Source: an uncultured Collinsella sp. (GTDB lineage: Bacteria > Actinomycetota > Coriobacteriia > Coriobacteriales > Coriobacteriaceae). From it: DNA of 64,000 nucleotides. Under the pieces are notes generated by a model that saw nothing but the letters and a program-made list of their open reading frames with translations, ran no database searches and was not told the DNA's origin. The position numbers and the translations under genes were made by a program. Shown here piece after piece: positions 39,487-48,161 of this stretch (position 1 is the stretch's first letter; each line of letters opens with the position of its first letter). The DNA lies in assembly GCA_934646815.1 (NCBI GenBank), contig CAKUEW010000002.1, positions 62,001 through 126,000 of the forward strand, given 5' to 3'.

Positions 39487-41340
39487 CTACATCTGCTCGG
39501 GGGCAGAGACGCCAACGAGGGTGAGCACCAGGGCGAGCGTCACGCGGACGGCATCGCAAGCGGCCAGACGGGCGCGCGAAAGCTCGGGATCGACGGGACG
39601 GCCCTCGCTCGGCAGCACCTGGCAGGCAGCGTAGAAGCTGTGGAAGTCGCCGGCAAGCTCCTCGGCAAAGTGCGTCAGGCGGAACGGAGCGCGGTCGCGA
39701 GCGCAGCTACCGATGAGGTCGGTGAGCTCGTTGAGCTTGCGAGAAAGGGCGAGCTCGGTCGGGTCGGTCAGCAGCGAGTAATCGACGTTCTCGCCAATGG
39801 CCTTCTCGGCGACGGCCTTCATGCCCATCTCGGCAGCCTGCTCGGCGGTAACGTCGGCGGCACGGCGCAGGATGGAGCACACGCGGGCGTGAGCATACTG
39901 CACGTAGTAGACCGGGTTGGAGTTGTCGCGCTTCTTAACGGCCTCGATGTCGAAGTCGACCATCTGGTTGGAGCTCTTGGAGATGAGCGTGTAACGGGCG
40001 GCGTCGGAGCCGACCTCGTCAACGAGCTCCTGCAGGGTCACCATAGTGCCCTTACGCTTGGACATACGGACGGGCTTGCCGTTGCGCAGCAGGTTGACGA
40101 GCTGGCCCAGCAGAACCTCGAACTTGCCGGGGTAGCCAAGGGCGTCGCAGACGCAGCGGACGCGCTCGATGTAGCCGTGGTGGTCGGCGCCCCAGATGTC
40201 GATGACGTGGTCAACACGCTGGAACTTGTCCCAGTGATAGGCGACGTCGGAAGCGAAGTAGGTGTACTCGCCGTCGGACTTGACCAGGACGCGGTCCTTG
40301 TCGTCGCCCAGATCGGTGGAGCGGAACCACAGGGCGCCGTCCTTGGTGTAGAGGTAGCCCATCTTGTCGAGCTTCTCGAAAGCGCGGTCGACGGCGGAGG
40401 TGCCGGCGGTCTCGCCCTCGGTGTCCTTCACGTACAGCGAGCGCTCGGAGTACCAGCGGTCGAAGTCGCAGTTGACGGCGTGGCAGAGGTCGCGCATGTT
40501 GTCGACCATCTTCACATAGCCGCGCTCACGGAAGCTCTCCATGCGCTCCTGCGGATCGGCCTCGACCCACTTGTCGCCGTCGGTGCGCCAGAACTCGGCA
40601 GCCTCGTCGATGATGTAGTCGCCACCGTAGGAGTCCTTGCCCAGGGTCTCGGCAAAGTTGTCCTGGTAGGGATGGGTCTCGGGATGCTCGTCGTTCTCGT
40701 CGGCAACAAAGGCGTCGCGGTCGGCGATCAGAATCTTGTGAGCCTCGTCGATATCCACGCCCTGCTTGGCGATGATGTCGGCAAGCTGCATATAGCGCGT
40801 GCTGATGGAGTTGCCGAAGGTGTTCATCTGAGAGCCGTGGTCGTTGATGTAGAACTCGCGCTGGATCTCGTAGCCGGCGTGATCCATAACGCGGCAGAGC
40901 GAATCGCCCAGAGCGGCCCAACGGCCGTGGCCAATGTGCATGGGGCCGACGGGGTTGGCGGAAACAAACTCGACCTGGGTCTTAAGGCCGCCACCGACGT
41001 TGGACTTAGCGAAGTCCATGCCCTTCTCGCGGGCCTCGCCAAAGATGGCGTTCTTGACGGCGACGGACAGGTAGAAGTTGATGAAACCGGGGCCAGCGAT
41101 CTCGACCTTCTCGATCGCGGAATCCTCGGGCATATGGGCGACGACGGCCTCGGCGATCTTGCGCGGGGCGCAGTGGGCCAGCTTGGCGGACTTCAGGGCC
41201 ATGGTGGAGGTCCACTCGCCATGAGAAGTGTCAGCCGGTCGCTCGATAGCGCAATCGTCAAGTTCAAATGCGGAAAGGTCGCCGGCCTCCTGGGCCGCAG
41301 CAAGCGCAGCGCGTACCAGCTCTTCAATCTTCTCGGGCAT
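39487..41340 (-). CDS. argS: Arginyl-tRNA synthetase
   Basis: 617 aa from ATG 41340 behind AAGGAGG. Class I synthetase: N-terminal additional domain (residues 1-80), HIGH signature MHIGHGRW (HIGH at 135-138), KMSKS-like RMSKRKGTMV, and a C-terminal anticodon-binding DALR domain (YAHARVCSILRRA). It charges tRNA-Arg using ATP. The length (usual 550-650) is normal. Monocistronic; the terminator downstream has been interrupted by a palindrome. Confidence 0.95.
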   Translation of the reverse strand: MPEKIEELVRAALAAAQEAGDLSAFELDDCAIERPADTSHGEWTSTMALKSAKLAHCAPRKIAEAVVAHMPEDSAIEKVEIAGPGFINFYLSVAVKNAIFGEAREKGMDFAKSNVGGGLKTQVEFVSANPVGPMHIGHGRWAALGDSLCRVMDHAGYEIQREFYINDHGSQMNTFGNSISTRYMQLADIIAKQGVDIDEAHKILIADRDAFVADENDEHPETHPYQDNFAETLGKDSYGGDYIIDEAAEFWRTDGDKWVEADPQERMESFRERGYVKMVDNMRDLCHAVNCDFDRWYSERSLYVKDTEGETAGTSAVDRAFEKLDKMGYLYTKDGALWFRSTDLGDDKDRVLVKSDGEYTYFASDVAYHWDKFQRVDHVIDIWGADHHGYIERVRCVCDALGYPGKFEVLLGQLVNLLRNGKPVRMSKRKGTMVTLQELVDEVGSDAARYTLISKSSNQMVDFDIEAVKKRDNSNPVYYVQYAHARVCSILRRAADVTAEQAAEMGMKAVAEKAIGENVDYSLLTDPTELALSRKLNELTDLIGSCARDRAPFRLTHFAEELAGDFHSFYAACQVLPSEGRPVDPELSRARLAACDAVRVTLALVLTLVGVSAPEQM

Positions 41341-41682
41341 AGATCCTCCTTGTGTTAAAGCCCCCGAGCTCTTGGTCACTCGTAGGGCAAAAGCCAGAGT
41401 TTGTAGCACTCTATCACAAGCGTGGGGTACTGTCGCAGGGTAAAGTTAATCGATATTGCATATGCACAAAAATGGCCACAAGTTGCGGTGGTGCCTTGGG
41501 AATCACCGCTCTGCCTGCGGATTAAACAAGTTTGAAACGTGCATAAACATGTGCATGCATCGCTCGGAATATCGAATACTCTTACCTATCGGGGTTGTGT
41601 GCTTTTCCTGCATAAAGTGAAGGTTTGCGCACGTCAGCGTGGTATTCTAGACATACGCAAATTCGTATAAGCTGGAGGTAGC
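41341..41682. other. Intergenic region between argS and carD
   Basis: 340 bases with divergent promoters for argS and carD. TATTCT at 41643-41648 may be a -10 box for carD, but no well-spaced -35 is seen. GCGGTG...CACCGC makes a weak hairpin near 41485-41510. I see no gene or repeat. Confidence 0.5.
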
Positions 41683-42168
41683 ATGTTCGAGATCGGTCAA
41701 CACGTCATTCATCCGGGTCAGGGAGTCTGCACCGTCGTCGGTTTTAGGGACGATACGCCGCAGCCCATGCTGTTGCTCGAGACCAAGCAGGGGCACGCGC
41801 AGACGATCCTTATGTACCCCGTGGCGCAGGTCGACCGTCTGCATGCCGCCATTTCGCAAGACGATGCCGAGCACCTGCTGAGCCACTACCATGAGCTCGA
41901 GTGCGACACCTTTACCGAGCGCAACAGCTCGCTGGAGGAGACGCACTTTAAGCAGCAGCTCAAGCTGGGCGCGCCCGAGACGGTCCGCGTGGCAAAGACC
42001 ATGATGCACCGCATTCGCCAGGCCGAGGAAGCCGACAAAAAGCCCAGCTCGTACTACATGCGCGTGCTCAAGGAGGCCAAGCGCCGCTCCATCGAGGAGT
42101 TCGCCGTGGCTCTGGGCGTCACCGAAGAAGACGCCGAAGCCCGCCTAGCCCAAGCCGCCCTCAACTAA
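41683..42168 (+). CDS. carD: CarD-family RNA polymerase-binding regulator
   Basis: 161 aa behind GGAGG. Residues 1-60 are a Tudor-like CarD/TRCF RNA polymerase-interaction domain (FEIGQHVIHPGQGVCTVVGF); residues 70-160 are helical (SYYMRVLKEAKRRSIEEFAVAL) and contact promoter DNA. CarD stabilises open complexes, especially at rRNA promoters. It ends just before a family A repeat that probably also ends its transcript. Confidence 0.9.
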   Translation: MFEIGQHVIHPGQGVCTVVGFRDDTPQPMLLLETKQGHAQTILMYPVAQVDRLHAAISQDDAEHLLSHYHELECDTFTERNSSLEETHFKQQLKLGAPETVRVAKTMMHRIRQAEEADKKPSSYYMRVLKEAKRRSIEEFAVALGVTEEDAEARLAQAALN

Positions 42169-42174
42169 CCTGCC

Positions 42175-42215
42175 AAAACCACCACGAAGGGGACAGGCAC
42201 CTTTGTGGTGGTTTT
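42175..42215. repeat. REP-like palindrome, family A, copy 1
   Basis: AAAACCACCACGAAGG, the core GGACAGGCA, CCTTTGTGGTGGTTTT. The stem followed by a T-run also makes it a terminator for carD. Confidence 0.9.
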
Positions 42216-42280
42216 CTCGTTCTAGTAGCGTTCTAGTAGTATTCATTCTTATCGATACCCACGAGCATAAGGAGTCTGTT

Positions 42281-42880
42281 ATGGCAGAGCCGCTTAACGC
42301 CGGAATCACCCGCGACCGCGCGTTCGAACTGCTCAACGAGCACAACAAGGACCCGTTCCACATTACTCACGGCGAGACGGTCGAGGGCACTATGCGCTAC
42401 TTTGCGCGCGAGTTCGACCCCGAGAACGAGGAGTTTTGGGGCATCGTCGGCCTGCTGCACGACCTGGATTGGGAGGAACATGAGGACGACCCCATGAACC
42501 ACACTATCTATGCGGCCGAGATTCTCGAGGGTGAGGGCGCATCGCCCGAGCTCATCCGCGCCATCCAGACGCATACGTCGGACTTTAACGCCTCGTTGCC
42601 CAAGCCCGAGCTGCAGATGGAGAAGATCCTGTTTGCCTGCGACGAGCTCACCGGCCTGATCGGCGCCGCCGTCATCATTCGCCCGAGCAAGAGCGTTATG
42701 GACTTTACGACCAAGTCGCTCAAGAAAAAGTTCAAGGACAAGCGCTTTGCCGCCGGCTGTTCGCGCGACGTAATTACACAGGGCGCCGAAATGCTGGGCT
42801 GGGAGCTTCCCGAACTCTTTGACCGCACCATCGCTGCCATGCAGTCCTTCGCCCCCGATCGCGACACCTTCCAGGCCTAA
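42281..42880 (+). CDS. HD-domain hydrolase
   Basis: 199 aa from ATG 42281 behind AAGGAGT; an upstream in-frame ATG lies within the repeat and has no ribosome site. HD motif: HGETVEGTMRYFA, LLHDLDWEEH (metal-binding HD at about 60-61), NHTIYAAEIL, IQTHTSDF. Such proteins hydrolyse phosphate esters, often of nucleotides; the substrate is unknown. Flanked by REP-like copies A1 and A2. Confidence 0.85.
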   Translation: MAEPLNAGITRDRAFELLNEHNKDPFHITHGETVEGTMRYFAREFDPENEEFWGIVGLLHDLDWEEHEDDPMNHTIYAAEILEGEGASPELIRAIQTHTSDFNASLPKPELQMEKILFACDELTGLIGAAVIIRPSKSVMDFTTKSLKKKFKDKRFAAGCSRDVITQGAEMLGWELPELFDRTIAAMQSFAPDRDTFQA

Positions 42881-42889
42881 CCGGTGCCC

Positions 42890-42930
42890 AAACCACCACA
42901 AAGGGGACAGGCACCTTTGTGGTGGTTTTT
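42890..42930. repeat. REP-like palindrome, family A, copy 2
   Basis: AAACCACCACAAAGG, core GGACAGGCA, CCTTTGTGGTGGTTTTT. Lies between the HD gene and the 3' end of the RAYT gene. Confidence 0.9.
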
Positions 42931-42949
42931 CGTTTACATCGGAAGGACG

Positions 42950-43708
42950 CTATCCCGCCTTGCGAATCGACCACTCCCCCACGCCCGTCAAGCGCTGTAT
43001 TTGACGGATGGAAAGACCAGCTTCTCGCATTGCCGCAAGTACCTCATTGCGCTTGGCCTTTTCGAGGGCCTTGACATCGGAAAGCTCAGCCAATCCAAAC
43101 GAGCAAATCAACGATACGCCCACGTCCAACGCCTCATCTTCATCGATGCGCCCGCCCGTTGGCGGACGAACAACCGCACCATTTGATGCATCCATAAAGG
43201 CCAGGTAATCACGCGCGCGGGGGAATGCGAGGCGAACGAGCGCCAAATCAGCCATCGCAATATCCGGATCTCGCTCGACATAATCCCAATGGCTGCTCCA
43301 CCGGTATGAGTCATACGGGCAAATCCCCGCCTTTTGCGGATTAAAATGCACGTAACGGATGGCGTCGAGCAGATGCTCTTCGCTCGAAATGGGAGCACTC
43401 GAGAACCTGTCCTGAAAAACATGGCCGACGTGTCCGTGCCGACGGTTATACCACGCCGCATAACAGGACATGACAAGATGCATGGACTCGCTCACGCTGT
43501 CGTCGGGGTCGCTCAAGACAAGATGAACGTGGTTGCCCATCAGACACCAAGCAATAAGTTTGATATTGAATCTCAATATCGCGGAGCGAACAAGTGACAA
43601 TAGCCGCCTTCTGTCCTCATCGTCCTCAAACAGAAGCTGTTTGCCGTTGCCTCTCATCGTAATGTGGTACAGGCCAATCCGTGATTTCTGCCGCGGTTTT
43701 CTCGACAT
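42950..43708 (-). CDS. REP-associated tyrosine transposase (RAYT, Y1/HUH)
   Basis: 252 aa from ATG 43708, chosen because AAGGAG lies six bases upstream. Y1 transposase motifs: IGLYHITMRGNGK at the N-terminus, HUH in LMGNHVHLVL (His60, His62), and catalytic Tyr119 in RYVHFNPQKAG. A C-terminal helix-turn-helix (LSIRQIQRLTGVGEWSIRKA) may guide it to DNA. RAYTs are single-copy domesticated relatives of IS200/IS605 transposases that process REP hairpins. Copies A2, A3 and A4 flank it. Confidence 0.9.
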   Translation of the reverse strand: MSRKPRQKSRIGLYHITMRGNGKQLLFEDDEDRRRLLSLVRSAILRFNIKLIAWCLMGNHVHLVLSDPDDSVSESMHLVMSCYAAWYNRRHGHVGHVFQDRFSSAPISSEEHLLDAIRYVHFNPQKAGICPYDSYRWSSHWDYVERDPDIAMADLALVRLAFPRARDYLAFMDASNGAVVRPPTGGRIDEDEALDVGVSLICSFGLAELSDVKALEKAKRNEVLAAMREAGLSIRQIQRLTGVGEWSIRKAG

Positions 43709-43845
43709 GGGCATCTCCTTGCTCTCATGCCAAAAATAACCCCACAGCGCACGCAAAACAGCGAGAATCTACTCACCGATTAAACCGCCCACCTGCCGAA
43801 ATGCCACCTATTGCGCAACGGAAATATGCTTAGATACAGTTAGAT

Positions 43846-43888
43846 AAAACCACCACGAAGGGGACAGGCACCTTCGTGGTGGTTTTTT
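43846..43888. repeat. REP-like palindrome, family A, copy 3
   Basis: AAAACCACCACGAAGG, core GGACAGGCA, CCTTCGTGGTGGTTTTTT; both arms carry the compensatory GA/TC change, so the stem is conserved. Placed 138 bases upstream of the RAYT start. Confidence 0.9.
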
Positions 43889-43923
43889 GGGTAAACGCTC
43901 CCAAAATGGTCAAAATTCAAGAG

Positions 43924-43961
43924 AAACCACCACAAAGGTGCCTGTCCCCTTTGTGGTGGTT
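43924..43961. repeat. REP-like palindrome, family A, copy 4 (inverted)
   Basis: Same element in reverse orientation (core GGTGCCTGTCCCC). With copy 3, 35 bases away, it forms an inverted pair like a BIME. It directly follows proA on its transcript. Confidence 0.9.
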
Positions 43962-43968
43962 GGCAGGT

Positions 43969-45255
43969 TTAGGGGCGGACTTGGCCGGTGCCGCGGAGCT
44001 TGTATTTATAGGTGGTGAGGGCCTCGGCGGCGAAGGGTCCGCGGGCGTGGAGCTTTTGGGTCGAGATGCCGATCTCGGCGCCCAGGCCAAACTCGCCACC
44101 GTCGGTGAAGCGCGTGCTGGCGTTGGCATACACGGCCGAGGCATCGACCGCATCCAGGAAGCGCTCGCAGGCGACCTCGTCCTCGGCGACAATGGCCTCG
44201 GAGTGCATGGTGCCGTAGCGGTTAATGTGCGCGATAGCCTCGTCCTCGTTCGCCACGACCTTCACGCTCATCTCGAGCGCCAGATACTCGCGGCCCCAGT
44301 CCTCCTCGGTCGCGGCAACGTAGCCGTCGCCCCCGGCAAGTCCGGCCGCGGCACATGCGACACACGTGGCCTCGTCGCCGTGAATCAGCACGCCGTGATC
44401 GTGCAGCACGGCCACGACCGCAGGCAAAAACGCATCGGCCACGGCACGGTCCACAAGCAGCGACTCGGCAGCATTGCACACGCCCACGCGCTGCGTCTTG
44501 GCGTTGACGATAATGTTGAGTGCCTTATCGAAGTCGGCAGATTCATGCACGTAGATGTGGCAGTTGCCGGTGCCCGTCTCGATCACCGGCACGAGCGACT
44601 CGCGTACGCAGCGCTGGATCAGGCCGGCACCGCCGCGCGGAATAAGCACGTCGACGATACCGCGCAGCTTCATGAGCTCGCCGGTGGCCTCGCGATCGGT
44701 GGACTCAATCATCGACACAGCCGCGCGCGGGAAGCCCTGCGCCTCGAGCGCATCGGCCAACAGCTCGGAAATCATGGCGCATGAGTGGTACGCCAGCGAG
44801 CCGCCGCGCAGGATGCAGGCGTTGCCGGTGCGGATGCAGATGCCCGCGGCGTCGGCGGTCACGTTGGGGCGCGCCTCGTACACCATGGCGACCAGGCCCA
44901 GAGGTACGCTCACGCGGGTGAGGTCCACGCCGCTCGCGAGCACGCGATGGTCGAGCACACGGCCCACGGGGTCGGGCAGCTCGGCGAGCTTCTCCAGGCC
45001 AGCGGCCATGCCCTCCACACGCTCGGGCGTCAGAAGCAGGCGGTCGAGCAGGCCGGCCGAAGTCCCCGCGTCGCGCGCGGCGGACATATCGAGCTCGTTG
45101 GCGGCAACGATGGAATCGACGCCGTCACGCAGCGCTGCGGCCATGGCGCGCACCGCCTCCTGGCGCTGGACATCGCTCGCCGTTGCAAGCGCGGCGGACG
45201 CGCCCTTCGCCTCGACGGCAAGATCGTGAACATACGTGGCTATATCGACCGACAT
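43969..45255 (-). CDS. proA: Glutamate-5-semialdehyde dehydrogenase (gamma-glutamyl phosphate reductase)
   Basis: 428 aa behind GAGAAAGGG. Aldehyde dehydrogenase superfamily: VYEARPNVTADAAGICIRTGNACILRGG, IPRGGAGLIQ, TGTGNCHIYVHE, and catalytic Cys in GVCNAAESLLVD. It reduces gamma-glutamyl phosphate with NADPH in proline synthesis. proB lies 1.7 kb further, separated by a gene on the other strand. Confidence 0.95.
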   Translation of the reverse strand: MSVDIATYVHDLAVEAKGASAALATASDVQRQEAVRAMAAALRDGVDSIVAANELDMSAARDAGTSAGLLDRLLLTPERVEGMAAGLEKLAELPDPVGRVLDHRVLASGVDLTRVSVPLGLVAMVYEARPNVTADAAGICIRTGNACILRGGSLAYHSCAMISELLADALEAQGFPRAAVSMIESTDREATGELMKLRGIVDVLIPRGGAGLIQRCVRESLVPVIETGTGNCHIYVHESADFDKALNIIVNAKTQRVGVCNAAESLLVDRAVADAFLPAVVAVLHDHGVLIHGDEATCVACAAAGLAGGDGYVAATEEDWGREYLALEMSVKVVANEDEAIAHINRYGTMHSEAIVAEDEVACERFLDAVDASAVYANASTRFTDGGEFGLGAEIGISTQKLHARGPFAAEALTTYKYKLRGTGQVRP

Positions 45256-45366
45256 GGGCGGCCCTTTCTCCTAGAAGTTTGCAACCATGGTAGCCGATTT
45301 GCGCGTGCCCTCGCCCACGGCGGTAGAATTGGTCAACACGAAACACCGCAACGAACGGGAGCAAAC

Positions 45367-46785
45367 ATGGCCCTCATCACTTCGTATCATGTCCCCGGCT
45401 TGTATGTCGAGGACCACAGTATCGACGTCCCCTTGGACTGGCGCGGGCTGGAGCCGATGCTTTTGGCCGTCGGCAGCACCATGCGCCGCGGCGCCATGCC
45501 GGCGCCCATCGCCGGCGCGCCCGAGAGCATCAAGCTCTTCTACCGTGTGATCTGCGCACCAGACCGCATCAGCGACGACTTGCCGCTGCTACTCTTTTTG
45601 CAGGGCGGCCCCGGCGGCGAGAGTCCGCGCCCGCTATCGCCCACGAGCGACGGCTGGATCGAGGAGGCCGTTAAGCACTTCCGCGTCGTCCTGCCCGACC
45701 AGCGCGGCACCGGGCGCAGCAGCTGCGTGGACGGGAATACCATCGCGGCGCTGGGCGAGCGCGCGACGGCCGCCGGCTCTGACGCCGCCCGCTCGCAGGC
45801 GGACTTTCTCAAGCGCCACCTCGCCAGCTCCATCGTGCGCGATTTTGAGTACCTGCGCCTGGTGGGCTTTGGCGGCAAGCCCTGGGTCACGCTCGGCCAG
45901 AGCTACGGCGGCTTTTTGACGCTGAGCTATCTGTCACTCTTCCCCGAGGGCGTGGCGGCGAGCTTTACCTGCGGCGGCATTCCGCATGTGCCCGCGAGCG
46001 CCAGCGACGTCTACGCGCACACCTTCCCGCGCATGGCCGCCAAAACGCAGCAGTATTACGACCGCTACCCCGCCGATGTTGAGCGTGTGGCGGCACTGGC
46101 CGATGCGATTGAAGAGCAAAAGCCCGTACTGCCCGATGGCTCGCCGATGACAGTTGAGCGCCTGCAGCTTATGGGCAGCGACTTTGGCATGAAGCCGAGC
46201 TTTGAGCGCATGCACTGGATTATCGACCATGCTTTTGTTGACGGCGACGGCACGCTGAACTGCGGTGCCTCGGTATCCGACAGCTTTTTGATGCGCGCCT
46301 TCGAGCGCACCAACACGCACACGAATCCGCTGTATTGGACCCTGCAGGAGTTTATCTACGCCGACGGCGACACCATGCCGATTCGCTGGGCCGCTGCCGA
46401 AGAGAAGGCCCATCGCGCCGAGTTCGATACCCTCGCGCGCCCGCTCATGTTTACCGGCGAGGCCATGTTCCCTTGGATGTTTGAGCAGATGCCCGAGCTC
46501 AAGCCCTTCAAGCCGGCGATGAACCTGCTGATGGAGGACACCAGTTGGGACAAAATCTACGATCCGCAGCGCCTGGCCTGCAACGAGGTGCCACTCCAGG
46601 CTGCGGTGTACTTTGATGATATGTACGTAGATTCGGGTCTGCAGCTCGACACACTCAGCCGCGTGGGCAACTCGCACGCCTGGGTGACCAACGAGTTCGA
46701 GCACGACGGCCTGCACGGCAGCGTGGTGTTCAAGCACCTCTTCGACGAAGCCCTCAACCGCGGCGACCTGAGCCGGATCTTTTAG
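45367..46785 (+). CDS. Prolyl aminopeptidase-like alpha/beta hydrolase (S33)
   Basis: 472 aa from ATG 45367 behind CGGGAGC; the frame is open further left but only as an antisense copy of proA. Oxyanion motif LFLQGGPGGESP, RGTGRSS, nucleophile Ser in GQSYGGF, a cap domain, and catalytic His near the end (EHDGLHG). It likely removes N-terminal proline from peptides. Lying between proA and proB it would feed the same amino-acid pool. The arrangement is unusual. Confidence 0.85.
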   Translation: MALITSYHVPGLYVEDHSIDVPLDWRGLEPMLLAVGSTMRRGAMPAPIAGAPESIKLFYRVICAPDRISDDLPLLLFLQGGPGGESPRPLSPTSDGWIEEAVKHFRVVLPDQRGTGRSSCVDGNTIAALGERATAAGSDAARSQADFLKRHLASSIVRDFEYLRLVGFGGKPWVTLGQSYGGFLTLSYLSLFPEGVAASFTCGGIPHVPASASDVYAHTFPRMAAKTQQYYDRYPADVERVAALADAIEEQKPVLPDGSPMTVERLQLMGSDFGMKPSFERMHWIIDHAFVDGDGTLNCGASVSDSFLMRAFERTNTHTNPLYWTLQEFIYADGDTMPIRWAAAEEKAHRAEFDTLARPLMFTGEAMFPWMFEQMPELKPFKPAMNLLMEDTSWDKIYDPQRLACNEVPLQAAVYFDDMYVDSGLQLDTLSRVGNSHAWVTNEFEHDGLHGSVVFKHLFDEALNRGDLSRIF

Positions 46786-46860
46786 TAAAGGAATGTCCCC
46801 AACTGCCGGCACATAAGGAATGTCCAACTGCCGGCCGCTGGACCCCGCCGCTCCTCAATA

Positions 46861-46927
46861 AGTTGCGGTGAAATAGGGACTGTTTTTGCACTTTAAGCGC
46901 TTAAACAGTCCCTATTTCACCGCAACT
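46861..46927. repeat. Palindromic repeat, family D, copy 2
   Basis: Perfect 22-bp arms beginning AGTTGCGGTGAAATAGGGAC, with TTTAAGCGCTTAAA at the centre. It stands within a GC-rich hairpin (GGACCCC/GGGGTCC) between the peptidase gene and proB. Confidence 0.85.
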
Positions 46928-46952
46928 CATGGGGTCCGGCAGCGTTTACTTG

Positions 46953-48080
46953 CTAGGCAAACACGATCAAATTATCCCTGTGGATCGCGGGCCTTTCGGC
47001 CAGGTCCGCCAGAAGGCGATTACTGGCGATTTGGTCTTGGCGACGTCCTGCGGCAAGCTCCAGCACGTCCGAATCGGCCTCGGCGATACCGCGCGCGACG
47101 ACCATGCCGCTGGGGTCGCACACGTCAAGCACATCGCCCTCGGCAAACTCGCCATCGACTTCGCGAATACCCACTGCGAGCAGCGACGAGCCACGGCTGA
47201 CCAGGGCCTTTGCAGCGCCATCGTCCACCGTCACCGAGCCATGGGCCTTGTCGCCCAGCGCAATCCACAGCTTGCGCGGCGCGATATCCAGACGCTCAGC
47301 CGGCGGATCGAACAGCGTACCCACGCTCTCGCCACGCGCCAGGCGAACGAGCGCATCGGGCTCCTCACCCGAGCAAATCACGCTCTGAATACCCGCCGTC
47401 ATCAAAATGCGGCTCGAACGGATCTTGGTGATCATGCCGCCCGTGCCCACCGACGTCGAGGAATCGCCCGCCGAGGCAATAATACCGGCATCGATCTTGT
47501 GCACGACCGGGACAAACTCCGCCGTGGGGTCCTCGTGCGGATTGGCGGTGTAGAGGCCGTCGATGTCGGACAGCGTCACACACAGATCGGCCGAAACCAA
47601 GCAGCTCACGAGCGCCGCCAGCGTATCGTTGTCGCCAAACTTAATCTCGTCGACGGTGACGGTGTCGTTCTCGTTGACGACCGGCACCACGCCGAGCTCC
47701 ACCAGACGCAGCAAGGCATCGCGCGCGTGCAGGTACGACGTACGGCGCGCCGTATCGTGGCGCGTGAGCAGTACGAGCGAGGTGAGCAGGTCGCGCACAT
47801 GGAACTCCTCGTCGTAGGCAGACGAGATGATGCACTGACCGGCCGAGGCACAGGCCTGCAGACTCGGCAGGTCGCCGACCGGCTTGCGGTCGAAGCCCAG
47901 CACGGGATAGCCGCACGCGATGGCGCCGGAGCTCACCACGACCAAACGCCAGCCAATCTTGCGCAGGGCCGCGGCCTGATCGGCAAGCCCACCGATAAAG
48001 GCGCGGTTGACCTTGCCGTCGGCGCCCACCACCGTGGACGAACCGATCTTTACCACCATCGTTTTATAAGAAGTCGTCAT
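46953..48080 (-). CDS. proB: Glutamate 5-kinase
   Basis: 375 aa. Amino-acid kinase domain (TMVVKIGSSTVV, LVVVSSGAIACG, VVNENDTVTVDEIKFGDND, GTGGMITKI) and a C-terminal PUA domain (SRGSSLLAVGIREVDGEFAEGDVLDV). It makes gamma-glutamyl phosphate from glutamate and ATP, first step in proline synthesis, and is normally feedback-inhibited by proline. No clear ribosome site precedes ATG 48080. A family B repeat lies directly upstream. Confidence 0.95.
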   Translation of the reverse strand: MTTSYKTMVVKIGSSTVVGADGKVNRAFIGGLADQAAALRKIGWRLVVVSSGAIACGYPVLGFDRKPVGDLPSLQACASAGQCIISSAYDEEFHVRDLLTSLVLLTRHDTARRTSYLHARDALLRLVELGVVPVVNENDTVTVDEIKFGDNDTLAALVSCLVSADLCVTLSDIDGLYTANPHEDPTAEFVPVVHKIDAGIIASAGDSSTSVGTGGMITKIRSSRILMTAGIQSVICSGEEPDALVRLARGESVGTLFDPPAERLDIAPRKLWIALGDKAHGSVTVDDGAAKALVSRGSSLLAVGIREVDGEFAEGDVLDVCDPSGMVVARGIAEADSDVLELAAGRRQDQIASNRLLADLAERPAIHRDNLIVFA

Positions 48081-48123
48081 ACGTCAAACCAATCGAATGT
48101 TGAGTGAACGGGCGAGCAAGCGA

Positions 48124-48161
48124 AAATGATCCGTTTTCCTCCGTCCCCAAGGGATCATTTT
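48124..48161. repeat. Palindromic repeat, family B, copy 2
   Basis: AAATGATCCGTTTTCC with GGGATCATTTT around CGTCCCCAA. It sits between proB and the end of the nicotinate phosphoribosyltransferase gene. Confidence 0.8.

Noticed and set aside
44785..45366. N-terminal extension of the prolyl-peptidase-like gene
   Set aside because: The frame is open only because it is antisense to proA; the ATG at 45367 has a ribosome site and starts a natural family N-terminus.
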